A DNA stretch of 64,000 nucleotides from Pseudomonas taeanensis MS-3 (GTDB lineage Bacteria; Pseudomonadota; Gammaproteobacteria; Pseudomonadales; Pseudomonadaceae), in the NCBI RefSeq assembly GCF_000498575.2, contig NZ_AWSQ01000010.1:84796-148795 (forward strand). The letters run 5' to 3'. The stretch's first letter is position 1. Each line of letters begins with the position of its first letter. Positions 1 to 8,397 of the stretch are shown here, piece by piece. Under the pieces are notes generated by a model. The model had not been told where the DNA came from. It did no database searches and saw nothing but the letters and a program-made list of their open reading frames with translations. Made by a program: the position numbers and the translations under genes.

Positions 1-279
1 GATGAAGCCGAAGCCCTGGCGATTGCCAACGACACCGAGTTCGGCCTCGGCGCCGGCCTGTGGACCCGCGACATCAACCGCGCCTACCGCATGGGCCGGG
101 CGATCAAGGCCGGACGGGTATGGACCAACTGCTATCACCTGTACCCGGCGCACGCCGCGTTCGGTGGCTACAAGAAGTCCGGCGTCGGCCGCGAAACCCA
201 CAAGATGATGCTCGACCACTATCAGCAGACCAAGAACCTGTTGATCAGCTACGACACCAACCCACTGGGCTTCTTCTGA
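1..279 (+). CDS. NAD-dependent aldehyde dehydrogenase, C-terminal part
   Basis: The reading frame is open from base 1 and ends at a stop at 277-279, so only the last 92 residues are present and the gene begins before the window. The fragment has the C-terminal ALDH pattern: an N-D-T-E-F-GLGAGLW stretch, then R-A-I-K-AGRVWTNCYH, then FGGYKKSGVGRE, ending in LGFF. This matches the ExaC/AcoD-like acetaldehyde dehydrogenases. It is followed by eutH-eutB-eutC on the same strand, so its likely job is oxidising the acetaldehyde released by ethanolamine ammonia-lyase. The catalytic Cys and Glu lie outside the window, so the substrate is inferred from context. Confidence 0.9.
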   Translation, partial: DEAEALAIANDTEFGLGAGLWTRDINRAYRMGRAIKAGRVWTNCYHLYPAHAAFGGYKKSGVGRETHKMMLDHYQQTKNLLISYDTNPLGFF

Positions 280-284
280 TCGTT

Positions 285-312
285 CCTCCCGGCGACTGCG
301 GTCGCCGGGAGG
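285..312 (+). terminator. Strong hairpin after the aldehyde dehydrogenase
   Basis: A perfect 12-bp stem (CCTCCCGGCGAC / GTCGCCGGGAGG) with a TGCG loop starts 5 bases after the ALDH stop. It lacks a following T-run, so it may be a weak intrinsic terminator, a pause site or an mRNA 3'-end stabiliser that lowers expression of the downstream eut genes. Confidence 0.55.
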
Positions 313-479
313 CGCTTGATAGCCTGGCCTACTCAGCTCAACCTTACGCGCGCCAATTCGGCACCACTCTGCCTGCCAAATAGGCTGATGCAGATCGCAG
401 CCCCTCGAGAGCATCGCGTCAGCAGGCGCAGATGAAGCGTGCGGTTTCAACAAAAACAACAATAACCCGGGACACAACC

Positions 480-1760
480 ATGGACCAGATTGGCAATTAC
501 GTGCTCTATCTCATCATGTTCTGCGCCGTACTTGGCGCGTTCGCTGCCATTCACAACAGCGAAGAAGGGCTTGGTAAAGAATTCATGGAGGGTATCCACT
601 CCACCGGCTACATCTTCGTGCCGGCGGCGGGCATCATGGCCTCCATCCCCTACCTGACGGTGGTAATCGAGAAAGTCTTCGGTCCATTCTTCGGCTCGCT
701 CGGCGCCGACCCGGCGCTGGCGGCGACCATGATCATCGCGTCAGACATGGGCGGTTATCAGCTGGCCTCGGCACTCGCCGCCAGCAAGGAAGCACTGGTG
801 ATGGCACTGATCACGGGATTCATGGGCGGTGCCACCATCGTCTTTTCGATCCCGATGGGCCTGGCGATGCTTGACAAGCGCGACCATAAATACATGGCGC
901 TGGGCATCATGTCGGGCATCCTGACCATCCCGCTGGGCGTGTTGATCGCCAGCCTGCTTCTGGCGTTCAGCAACCCTCTGGTACGTGACCTGGTAGCCAC
1001 CAATGGCGAGGCCACCTATCAACTGGCACTGGGCTTGAGCAGCATTTTCTCCAATCTGCTACCGATCCTGATCTTCGTGGTCGCCCTGGCCCTTGGCCTG
1101 CGCTTCTTGCCAGACATGATGATCAAGGGCTTCATCATCTTCGGTCGGGCCATGGACGCGGCGATCAAACTGGTGCTGGTGTTCTCCATCGTCGAATACT
1201 TCACCGGGGTCTTTACCCTGGTGTTCGGTGGCTGGGGCTTCCACCCGATCATCGCCGACGCCGAAGACCAGGCCCGCGCACTGGAAACTGCCGGTTACAT
1301 CGGCATCATGCTGGCCGGTGCGTTCCCGATGGTTTATCTGCTGCGTAAATACCTCGGCCAACCGCTGGAAAACCTCGGATCGAAAATCGGCCTGACTGCG
1401 GCCGGCAGCGCCGGCATGCTGGCGACCATCGCCAACATTCTTGCGATGTTCCGTCTGGTGCGGTTCATGCCGCCGAAGGACAAAGTGGTCAACATCGCGT
1501 TTGCTGTCTGCGCCGCCTTCCTGCTGGGCGATCACTTGTCGTTCACCGCCAACTTCCAGCCGACCATCATTCTGCCGGTACTGATTGGCAAGATAAGTGC
1601 AGGCTTTATCGCCGTCGGTCTGGCGTACTGGCTCTCGGTGCCCAAGGCCCTGCAACTTGAGGCGCAAGACCGGGCCGCCGGGATCATTACCAAAGGCGAA
1701 TATCTGGACTTGCCAGTGCCCGACAACAGCCTGCCGGTCGGTGACAAAGCAACCGCCTGA
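480..1760 (+). CDS. eutH: Ethanolamine permease EutH
   Basis: EutH is an inner-membrane protein that brings ethanolamine into the cell. The protein (426 residues from this start) is almost wholly hydrophobic, with about ten or eleven predicted membrane spans. It has family-typical stretches such as MDQIGNYVLYLIMFCAVLGAF at the start, a cytoplasmic GSLGADPALAATMIIASDMGGYQLA region, and a GDHLSFTANFQP segment near residue 350. The frame is open from 432, but EutH proteins begin at the I-G-x-Y-V-L-Y motif, so the ATG at 480 is preferred; neither start has a convincing ribosome site. It precedes eutB and eutC. As I recall, P. aeruginosa has an APC-family permease at this position, so EutH here appears to be a substitution. 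Confidence 0.93.
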   Translation: MDQIGNYVLYLIMFCAVLGAFAAIHNSEEGLGKEFMEGIHSTGYIFVPAAGIMASIPYLTVVIEKVFGPFFGSLGADPALAATMIIASDMGGYQLASALAASKEALVMALITGFMGGATIVFSIPMGLAMLDKRDHKYMALGIMSGILTIPLGVLIASLLLAFSNPLVRDLVATNGEATYQLALGLSSIFSNLLPILIFVVALALGLRFLPDMMIKGFIIFGRAMDAAIKLVLVFSIVEYFTGVFTLVFGGWGFHPIIADAEDQARALETAGYIGIMLAGAFPMVYLLRKYLGQPLENLGSKIGLTAAGSAGMLATIANILAMFRLVRFMPPKDKVVNIAFAVCAAFLLGDHLSFTANFQPTIILPVLIGKISAGFIAVGLAYWLSVPKALQLEAQDRAAGIITKGEYLDLPVPDNSLPVGDKATA

Positions 1761-1832
1761 GTCCGCTGCGTTAAGGTGCGCTGCCGACGTCTGTGCTCGG
1801 CAGCGCAGCCTCCCATTTGAATCGGAGACGAG

Positions 1833-3227
1833 ATGGCAAGTTTTTCCCATACCGCAGGCGTCCAGACCTACCGCTTCGACGACCTCAAGGAGGTCATGGC
1901 CAAAGCCAGCCCGGCCCGTTCCGGAGACTTTCTGGCCGGCGTCGCGGCGCTCAACGATGGCGAGCGGGTCGCGGCGCAGATGACCCTGGCCAACATCGAA
2001 CTCAAACATTTCCTGCAAGAACTGCTGATTCCCTACGAGAGCGACGAAGTCACCCGGCTGATCATTGATACTCACGACAAACAAGCCTTTGCACCGGTCA
2101 GTCACCTGACCGTCGGTGGCTTTCGCGACTGGCTGCTCAGCGATGCTGCCGACGAGCACAGTCTGCGCGCGCTCGCCCCGGGACTGACCCCCGAAATGGT
2201 CGCTGCCGTGTCGAAGATCATGCGCGTGCAGGATCTGGTACTGGTGGCACAGAAGATTCGCGTGGTCACCCGCTTTCGCAACACCCTCGGTCTGCGCGGC
2301 CGTCTATCCACCCGCCTGCAACCGAACCACCCGACCGACGAACCGGCGGGGATCGCCGCAAGCATCCTCGACGGGCTGCTGTACGGTAATGGCGACGCCA
2401 TGATCGGCATCAACCCGGCCACCGACAGCATCGCCTCGATCTGCGAGATGCTGAAGATGCTCGACGGCGTCATCCAGCGCTTCGAGATTCCGACCCAGTC
2501 CTGCGTGCTCACCCACGTCACCAGCTCGATCGAGGCGATCAACCGCGGCGTACCGCTGGACCTGGTGTTCCAGTCGATCGCCGGAACTGAAGCCGCAAAC
2601 GCCAGCTTCGGTATCAACCTGCAGATTCTGCAGGAGGGTTACGACGCCGGGCTTTCGCTGAAACGCGGCACCCTCGGCAATGACCTGATGTACTTCGAAA
2701 CCGGCCAGGGCAGCGCCCTGTCGGCCAACGCCCATCACGGCCTCGACCAGCAGACCTGCGAGACCCGCGCCTACGCGGTGGCGCGCCACTTCAAGCCGTT
2801 TCTGGTCAACACCGTGGTTGGTTTTATCGGCCCGGAATACCTCTATAACGGCAAGCAGATCATCCGCGCCGGACTGGAGGATCACTTTTGCGGCAAGTTG
2901 CTCGGCGTGCCAATGGGCTGCGACATTTGCTACACCAACCACGCCGAAGCCGATCAGGACGACATGGACACGCTGCTGACGCTCCTGGGCGTGGCCGGCA
3001 TCAACTTCATCATGGGCATCCCCGGCTCCGACGACATCATGCTCAACTACCAGACCACCTCGTTCCATGACGCGCTCTATGCACGGCAGACGCTCGGCCT
3101 GAAACCGGCACCGGAGTTCGAGGCCTGGCTGCAACGCATGGGCATCTTCACCCAGGACGATGGCCGCGTTCGCTTCGGCGAGCAACTACCGCCAGCATTC
3201 CGCCTGGCGCTGGCGCAACTGGTCTAA
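1833..3227 (+). CDS. eutB: Ethanolamine ammonia-lyase large subunit EutB
   Basis: EutB carries the active site of the adenosylcobalamin-dependent enzyme that converts ethanolamine to acetaldehyde and ammonia. The 464-residue length is typical. The conserved block RGRLSTRLQPNHPTDE places Arg161 and Gln163 at the positions of the substrate-binding Arg160/Gln162 of the E. coli enzyme, and LDGLLYGNGDAMIGINPATD follows. A GGAG ribosome site lies just before the ATG. eutC starts nine bases after the stop, so the two subunits are co-translated. No microcompartment shell genes are nearby, which fits the simple catabolic type of eut system seen in pseudomonads. The enzyme depends on B12 supply; B12 uptake genes are present at 20.5-23.6 kb. 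Confidence 0.98.
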   Translation: MASFSHTAGVQTYRFDDLKEVMAKASPARSGDFLAGVAALNDGERVAAQMTLANIELKHFLQELLIPYESDEVTRLIIDTHDKQAFAPVSHLTVGGFRDWLLSDAADEHSLRALAPGLTPEMVAAVSKIMRVQDLVLVAQKIRVVTRFRNTLGLRGRLSTRLQPNHPTDEPAGIAASILDGLLYGNGDAMIGINPATDSIASICEMLKMLDGVIQRFEIPTQSCVLTHVTSSIEAINRGVPLDLVFQSIAGTEAANASFGINLQILQEGYDAGLSLKRGTLGNDLMYFETGQGSALSANAHHGLDQQTCETRAYAVARHFKPFLVNTVVGFIGPEYLYNGKQIIRAGLEDHFCGKLLGVPMGCDICYTNHAEADQDDMDTLLTLLGVAGINFIMGIPGSDDIMLNYQTTSFHDALYARQTLGLKPAPEFEAWLQRMGIFTQDDGRVRFGEQLPPAFRLALAQLV

Positions 3228-3236
3228 GGAATTCCT

Positions 3237-4106
3237 ATGCAGTACATCGAACTCGAACAAGAGCGCCAACCGGGCACCTGCGGCGCGACCCATAACCCCT
3301 GGCAGGAACTGCGCCGCCTGACCAGTGCGCGGATCGCCCTCGGCCGCGCCGGCAGTAGCCTGCCGACCAACGCACAACTGGACTTCCAATATGCCCACGC
3401 CCAGGCGCGCGATGCCGTGCACCTGGCGTTCGACCATGCGGCCCTGAGCAGTGCGCTGGCCGAGCGCGGGCGCGCCAGTCTGCTGCTGCACAGCGCCGCC
3501 GCTGACCGCAACAGTTACCTGCAGCGCCCTGACTTGGGCCGACGCCTGGACCCGGCCTCGGCTCATCAGCTACGGGACTACGCGCAGGCCCATCCCGGCG
3601 GGGTCGACCTGGCCATCGTGGTGGCCGACGGGCTCTCGGCGCTGGCCGTGCACCGCCATACCCTGCCCTTTCTCGCGCGCCTGGAAGAACAGACGTGCGC
3701 CGAGGGCTGGTCGCTGTCGCCCGTGGTACTGGTGGAACAAGGGCGGGTCGCGGTGGCCGATGAGGTGGGCGAGCTGCTCGGGGCACGCATGGTGGTGATT
3801 TTGATCGGAGAGCGCCCCGGCCTGAGTTCGCCGGACAGCCTCGGCCTGTACTTCACCTATGCGCCCAGAGTCGGTTTGACCGACGCCTACCGCAACTGCA
3901 TCTCCAACGTGCGCCTGGAAGGCCTGAGCTACGCCATGGCCGCGCATCGCCTGCTGTATCTGATGCGTGAGGCCTGTCGTCGACAGTTGTCAGGGGTCAG
4001 CCTGAAAGACGAGGCAGATGTGCCGGACCTCGCGTCAGGCATCTCCACGAACGGGCCGCGTAATTTTCTGCTCGCCGAGCCCCTGACCGCCGCGGAGGAC
4101 GCTTAA
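3237..4106 (+). CDS. eutC: Ethanolamine ammonia-lyase small subunit EutC
   Basis: EutC pairs with EutB and helps form the cobalamin site. The 289-residue product carries the family block LTSARIALGRAGSSLPTNAQLDFQYAHAQARDAVH near residues 25-60, and later PDLGRRLD and VRLEGLSYAMAAHRLLYLM stretches. The start ATG follows a short GGA ribosome site in the nine-base gap after eutB. It is probably transcribed together with eutH and eutB; there is no terminator between the subunits. Confidence 0.97.
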   Translation: MQYIELEQERQPGTCGATHNPWQELRRLTSARIALGRAGSSLPTNAQLDFQYAHAQARDAVHLAFDHAALSSALAERGRASLLLHSAAADRNSYLQRPDLGRRLDPASAHQLRDYAQAHPGGVDLAIVVADGLSALAVHRHTLPFLARLEEQTCAEGWSLSPVVLVEQGRVAVADEVGELLGARMVVILIGERPGLSSPDSLGLYFTYAPRVGLTDAYRNCISNVRLEGLSYAMAAHRLLYLMREACRRQLSGVSLKDEADVPDLASGISTNGPRNFLLAEPLTAAEDA

Positions 4107-4242
4107 GGTCCCCCGCGTAGCGATCAGCCGCCTAATCAAACGCTTGCTTGGATTGCGTATTCAAAATGCTTTAGGCAGCATCGAGTATTCGCAGGCATAG
4201 CCCCTGCGCCGCCAATCCAGCCAATAGAAGCCGAGGCCCGCC

Positions 4243-4698
4243 ATGCGCATAGTCCAAGCCACCCTGGAACACCTGGACCTGCTGACCCCGCTGTTCGTCA
4301 AATACCGTGAGTTTTATGACGAGTTGCCCTACCCCGACTCCTCGCGCAAGTTTCTGGAAACCCGCCTGCGCCGCAAAGAGTCGGTGATTTACCTGGCGTT
4401 GGCCGATGACGAAGACAAGCTGCTCGGCTTCTGCCAGCTCTACCCGAGTTTCTCTTCGCTGTCGCTCAGGCGCGTGTGGATTCTCAACGACATCTATGTC
4501 GCCGAAGACGCGCGTCGGCAACTGGTCGCTGACCGCCTGCTGCAAACCGCCAAGAAGATGGCCAAAGAGACCAACGCCGTGCGCATGCGCGTCGCCACCA
4601 GCCGCGATAACGACGTGGCGCAGAAGGTGTACGAGTCCATCGGCTTCGTCGAAGACGAACAGTTCAAGAACTACGTGCTGCCAATTAACGGCGACTAA
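4243..4698 (+). CDS. GNAT family N-acetyltransferase
   Basis: This 151-residue protein has the GNAT fold: a first strand MRIVQATLEHLDLLTPLF, a central V-W-I-L-N-D-I-Y-V strand, an acetyl-CoA-binding region at DARRQLVADRLLQTAKK (a loose form of the R/Q-x-x-G-x-G/A motif), and a C-terminal VYESIGFVED motif. The acceptor substrate cannot be read from sequence. From memory, an acetyltransferase gene sits next to eutC in P. aeruginosa as well, so the linkage looks conserved, but a role in ethanolamine metabolism is only a guess. Confidence 0.9.
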   Translation: MRIVQATLEHLDLLTPLFVKYREFYDELPYPDSSRKFLETRLRRKESVIYLALADDEDKLLGFCQLYPSFSSLSLRRVWILNDIYVAEDARRQLVADRLLQTAKKMAKETNAVRMRVATSRDNDVAQKVYESIGFVEDEQFKNYVLPINGD

Positions 4699-4703
4699 AC
4701 AGT

Positions 4704-4729
4704 CCGTTGAAAGATGTAGAGCGCGACGT
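4704..4729 (+). repeat. Fragment of the MITE-like repeat (left end only)
   Basis: CCGTTGAAAG followed by ATGTAG and GCGACG closely matches the first 26 bases of the full element at 9103-9232. The matching right end is absent, so this looks like a solo remnant lying between two convergent genes. Confidence 0.5.
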
Positions 4730-4781
4730 CCTGGGCTGCACTTGGCTGAACCACCGAGGGCCAACCATGTGCAGCAGTCGC

Positions 4782-6380
4782 TTAGCCGCTCAGGCTGAGC
4801 CACAAGCCGAGCAGTAATTGCGCTGTTAGCGTGGCCAACAGTGCCAGCTGCCAGCGCCGTTGGCGCCAACTATATGCACGCGCCAACCCCACGGAATGCT
4901 GCAACGGGTGCTGCAAGGCCTGGCGAAACTCCGACAAGGCCTCGAATCGAGCGCTAGGCTGCGGCGCCAGGGCTCGCGCCAACACGCCATCCCAGCCCGC
5001 CGGCAAGTAACCGGCGCAAGAGGCCAAAGACACATAGCGACTCTGGGCACCGCCCTCTGGACAGGCGATTTCCGGCCAACGGCCGCAGAGCAACCAGTAG
5101 CTCAGCGCCGCCACGGCGAACTGATCGGCGCGACCATCCACCCGCCCCTCGCCGCGCAACTCCGGCGCCAGCGGAATCGCCTCAGCGGGTAAGCGTTGCC
5201 GGGGTACGCCCGGTAAAAGCGCGGCATACTCGGGCAACAACAGCAAACGGCCGCCGTCGCCAACCAGAATATGCCGCGGGCTCAACCACAGCCCTTGCAT
5301 ACCCCGACGCTGCAACGCCCGCACCGCCGCGATCAATTGGTCGAGCAAGGCCAGCAGGCTTTGTCCATCCAGCGGCGCATGCGCCGCCGCCCAGTCGTTG
5401 AGGCTGCGCATTCCCGGCGCGGGCAACTCGAACAGCAAGAACGCATGCTGACGTGGCTGGTGCGACGACAACACTTGCGGCAAGCTGGCCACCGGGCTGC
5501 GGCGCAAGGCCCATTCGCGCTGCCAGAAGGCCTCATCGGCCGCCTCCTCGGCCAGCCACAACAACGCCTCGCACCCTGCCCTGTCACGGGCCTTGAACAC
5601 CCGTCCCGGCGGGCCGAACGCACAGCCACTGAGCAAGGTCCAGCCATCCAGCTGCATCCCCGCCACCGCTTCGGACAACGCCGGCCACTGCTCCCGCTCG
5701 GTAGCGGGTGGCGGGCTGTCTGCTGCGCCCGGCAGGAGCAGTACCGCGGCGCCGGGCGCGCTCAGCAGCGGCGCCAACAATGCCGGCAGGTGGGCCACGC
5801 TGAGCGCCTCGCACTGCGTGTGGAAGGCCTGCAAATCGGCTACAGCGAGCAATGGCTGGGGCGCCAGCAGCAACGCCTCACCCTGGTTCAACGGCAACCG
5901 GTGCTGCACCAATGCCAGCTCGGCCTGCATCCCCAGATGCAGGCCGTCGCGCCCGACCAGACTCTGTAAGCCGCTGGTCTGGTAGCGCAGCAGGCCAATC
6001 GCGCCGGCCTGGAGAAACTGCACCTCGTCACCCTGCACCAGCAACAGCCCGGCGTTCAACTGAGGAATGCTGCGGCCTGTTTGCTGGCGAAAAAATAGGC
6101 GTTGGTTGAGCGCCGCCAGGACCTGACGCGCCGCCTGCACTTCACTCCAGCCTTGCGGCGTGCAGCGATAGTCGGCGAACACTTGATCCAGGTAACGCTC
6201 CAGGCGCTGCACCACTTCGGGGCAATCGCGCGCCCATAGCAGCGCCACCAACAGCACCGGCGCACGCCCCTGGCGGCCGGCCAGCCAACTCGCCCGAGTC
6301 CGCGCCGCCTGGCACGGCAGGTCGAGACCATGGCCCTGTACCAGGCTGACGGCGGGATGTTCCATACGTTCTATCGACAT
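4782..6380 (-). CDS. Degenerate PP2C phosphatase-Ser/Thr kinase fusion with C-terminal membrane anchor
   Basis: The 532-residue protein has the layout of bifunctional PP2C/Hanks-kinase fusions: an N-terminal PP2C-like half (about 1-225), a kinase-like half (about 235-500) and a single C-terminal membrane span (about 510-530). Both halves look catalytically dead. The PP2C metal-binding D-G-x-G-G is not visible, and GAIGLLRYQ stands where G-D-S-R-x-Y-R is expected. In the kinase half the H-R-D loop reads LWLSPRHILVGDGG and the DFG site reads LLLPEYAA; the VAIK lysine is missing too. GRADQFAVAALSYWLLCGRWP still resembles the kinase D-x-Y/F-S-L-G-x-x-x-Y segment. The ATG at 6380 was chosen for its GGGAG ribosome site. 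It is probably a membrane-bound pseudoenzyme. Confidence 0.75.
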   Translation of the reverse strand: MSIERMEHPAVSLVQGHGLDLPCQAARTRASWLAGRQGRAPVLLVALLWARDCPEVVQRLERYLDQVFADYRCTPQGWSEVQAARQVLAALNQRLFFRQQTGRSIPQLNAGLLLVQGDEVQFLQAGAIGLLRYQTSGLQSLVGRDGLHLGMQAELALVQHRLPLNQGEALLLAPQPLLAVADLQAFHTQCEALSVAHLPALLAPLLSAPGAAVLLLPGAADSPPPATEREQWPALSEAVAGMQLDGWTLLSGCAFGPPGRVFKARDRAGCEALLWLAEEAADEAFWQREWALRRSPVASLPQVLSSHQPRQHAFLLFELPAPGMRSLNDWAAAHAPLDGQSLLALLDQLIAAVRALQRRGMQGLWLSPRHILVGDGGRLLLLPEYAALLPGVPRQRLPAEAIPLAPELRGEGRVDGRADQFAVAALSYWLLCGRWPEIACPEGGAQSRYVSLASCAGYLPAGWDGVLARALAPQPSARFEALSEFRQALQHPLQHSVGLARAYSWRQRRWQLALLATLTAQLLLGLWLSLSG

Positions 6381-6504
6381 CGCGAGCACTCCCCAGGACG
6401 TGACCGCCCAGAGCGTTGCAGCCTTTATGCCGACTCGCCGCCGCTTGTCGCCTGCCCGGACCAGGCTTTAAGGTGAGTAGCCCACCAACCTGAGTCGAAT
6501 AGCC

Positions 6505-7344
6505 ATGTGGTCGCTCCGCGCCTGGCGCCGCCGGCGCATCCTTGCCCGCCACCCCATCAGCCCCGCGACCTGGGCCGCAGTGCGCCAACACCTGCCTCTG
6601 CTCGATGGCTTGGACGAGACTGAAGACCAGCGCTTGCGTGAGCGCGCGCAGTTATTCCTGCATCACAAACACCTCACCGCCCTGCCCGGCGTCGAACTGG
6701 ATGAACTGGCGCGCCTGACGCTCGCGGCGCAAGCCGAACTGCCGCTGCTGCATTTGGCCGAGCGCGACTGGTACCGCGGTTTTCATGAAATTGTCCTCTA
6801 CCCGGACGACTTCCTCAGCCCGCAACGCCACCGCGACGCCAGTGGCGTGGTGCACGAGTGGGACGCCGCCCACAGCGGCGAGGCCTGGCAGCAAGGCCCG
6901 GTGATCCTTGCCTGGCCCGGCGTGCAGGCTAGCGGCGACTGGGACGCCTACAACCTGGTGATCCACGAGCTGGCACACAAGCTGGACATGCTCGGCGGCG
7001 ACGCCAACGGCTTGCCGCCGCTGCACCGCGACATGCGCGTCAGCGACTGGGCCAGTGCCATGCAGAGCGCCTATGACCGGCTCAACGCGCAACTGGACGC
7101 CAACCCCGCGGCGGACACCGCCATCGACCCTTACGCCGCCGAGGACCCGGCGGAATTCTTCGCGGTGACCAGCGAGTACTTCTTCAGCGCGCCGGACCTA
7201 CTGGCCGCGGCATTCCCGGCGGTGTATGCGCAACTCAAGCTGTTCTACCGACAAGACCCACTGGCGCGCCTGCAACGCTTACAAACCGCCCACCCCGACT
7301 ACCGCACTAGAACCAATGAGGGCCACTGCACGACCAATGGCTAA
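6505..7344 (+). CDS. mtfA: MtfA-like zinc metallopeptidase (M90 family)
   Basis: The 279-residue protein has the zinc-binding HExxH motif in VIHELAHKLDMLGGDANG (about residue 155) and a downstream EFFAVTSEYFF segment supplying the third ligand region, as in MtfA/YeeI. In E. coli MtfA binds the Mlc repressor and so links to glucose transport; whether this holds here is unknown. It is divergent from the pseudoenzyme gene at 4782-6380 and lies just upstream of ppa, an order I recall from other pseudomonads. The start is the first ATG after the 124-base divergent gap. Confidence 0.9.
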   Translation: MWSLRAWRRRRILARHPISPATWAAVRQHLPLLDGLDETEDQRLRERAQLFLHHKHLTALPGVELDELARLTLAAQAELPLLHLAERDWYRGFHEIVLYPDDFLSPQRHRDASGVVHEWDAAHSGEAWQQGPVILAWPGVQASGDWDAYNLVIHELAHKLDMLGGDANGLPPLHRDMRVSDWASAMQSAYDRLNAQLDANPAADTAIDPYAAEDPAEFFAVTSEYFFSAPDLLAAAFPAVYAQLKLFYRQDPLARLQRLQTAHPDYRTRTNEGHCTTNG

Positions 7345-7378
7345 GCACCCCGGCGTAGCAACGCCTGGGGAATATGCC

Positions 7379-7384
7379 TATAAT
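7379..7384 (+). promoter_or_regulatory. Candidate -10 box for ppa
   Basis: A perfect TATAAT lies 38 bases before the ppa start codon and 34 bases after the mtfA stop. The -35 region (TAGCAA near 7356) is poor, so the call rests on the -10 box and position. Confidence 0.4.
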
Positions 7385-7421
7385 CGCGCCACTTTTTTGG
7401 CCCACCCCTGGGAGTCACCCC

Positions 7422-7949
7422 ATGAGCTACAGCAAGATTCCAGCTGGTAAAGACGTGCCGAACGACATCTACGTCGCGATCGAGATTCCGGCCAACCACG
7501 CGCCGATCAAGTATGAAATCGACAAGGACAGCGACTGCCTGTTCGTCGACCGTTTCATGGCCACCCCGATGTTCTACCCGGCCAACTACGGCTACATCCC
7601 CAACACCCTGGCTGACGACGGCGACGCCCTCGATGTGCTGGTCGTGACCCCGTATCCGGTTGCACCGGGCTCGGTAATCCGCGCCCGTCCGGTTGGCGTA
7701 CTGCACATGACCGACGAAGCCGGTGGTGACGCCAAGCTGCTCGCCGTCCCGCACGACAAGCTCAGCCAGCTGTACGTGGACGTCAAGGAATACACCGACC
7801 TGCCAGCCTTGCTGCTCGAGCAGATCAAGCACTTCTTCGAGAACTACAAGGATCTCGAAAAAGGCAAGTGGGTCAAAGTCGAAGGCTGGGGCAACGCCGA
7901 CGCGGCCCGTGCCGAAATTATCAAGGCGGTTGCGGCTTACCAAAAATAA
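7422..7949 (+). CDS. ppa: Inorganic pyrophosphatase (family I)
   Basis: This soluble cytoplasmic enzyme hydrolyses pyrophosphate to phosphate and so drives biosynthetic reactions forward. The 175-residue product is full length for the bacterial hexameric form. It shows the metal-binding signature DDGDALDVLV (the D-x-D-x-x-D pattern), the K-Y-E-x-D-K substrate site near residue 29 and NYGYIPNTLADDGD. The frame is open upstream to 7374, but the family begins at MSYSKIPAG, so the ATG at 7422 was chosen. A terminator follows immediately. Confidence 0.98.
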   Translation: MSYSKIPAGKDVPNDIYVAIEIPANHAPIKYEIDKDSDCLFVDRFMATPMFYPANYGYIPNTLADDGDALDVLVVTPYPVAPGSVIRARPVGVLHMTDEAGGDAKLLAVPHDKLSQLYVDVKEYTDLPALLLEQIKHFFENYKDLEKGKWVKVEGWGNADAARAEIIKAVAAYQK

Positions 7950-7966
7950 GCCCTGACTTCCCCCTT

Positions 7967-7992
7967 AAAGCCGGCCACAAGCCGGCTTTTTT
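7967..7992 (+). terminator. Intrinsic terminator of ppa
   Basis: AAAGCCGGC, a five-base loop CACAA, and GCCGGCTTT followed by more T form a textbook hairpin plus T-run 18 bases after the ppa stop. Confidence 0.9.
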
Positions 7993-8178
7993 ATGCCTGA
8001 AAAAAGCCGACCTGCAGGATCTATGCAAGCAAACACTTCAATCAGTCGATACATCCAAAAAGGCTGAACATCCATCGCTAGAGCGGTTTGCCGGGGGGAC
8101 GTATCAAATACCGAGGCGGTGCGCCTACGGTCTCGGGTTCAAGTAACCCCAGGCGTGGCTATTCCTGATAGCCGGTCG

Positions 8179-8206
8179 TTGACACCCTAGCTGACAGGAC
8201 TAATCT
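8179..8206 (+). promoter_or_regulatory. Strong sigma-70 promoter of the Gly-rich protein gene
   Basis: A consensus TTGACA at 8179-8184 is followed after 16 bases by TAATCT at 8201-8206. The expected start of transcription is near 8213, which gives a leader of about 185 bases before the ATG at 8398. The rest of the 7993-8397 gap holds only small dyads (GGCTAT-N5-ATAGCC at 8157-8173 and TGCGG-AAA-CCGCA at 8260-8272). Confidence 0.6.
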
Positions 8207-8210
8207 CTAG

Positions 8211-8231
8211 ATGTGGGAAAAATTCCCACAT
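8211..8231 (+). promoter_or_regulatory. Perfect palindrome at the predicted transcription start
   Basis: ATGTGGGAA, three A bases, then TTCCCACAT: a perfect 9-3-9 inverted repeat beginning about five bases after the -10 box. It could be a repressor operator overlapping +1, or a hairpin at the 5' end of the transcript that protects the mRNA. Confidence 0.55.
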
Positions 8232-8397
8232 AACAATGCTAACTGGCTCCGAAGGATCGTGCGGAAACCGCAGTTGCACATTCGCTGCAGATAGATGGCC
8301 GCGCTGGTTGGCTGGCCGCCCCATTGGGCGACGGAAAACTTCCTGGTTACTGCGTTTGATACGCAAGTAACCATGCAACGCTAAGCGGAGGTTCATC

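Noticed and set aside
355..385. Sigma-54 promoter before eutH
   Set aside because: GG and GC dinucleotides are nine rather than ten bases apart and the flanks do not fit the -24/-12 consensus.
1059..2159. A 366-codon minus-strand frame across eutH and eutB
   Set aside because: Antisense shadow of two conserved genes with low-complexity, unrecognisable protein.
2304..3185. A 293-codon minus-strand frame inside eutB
   Set aside because: Antisense to a conserved enzyme; no ribosome site or domain.
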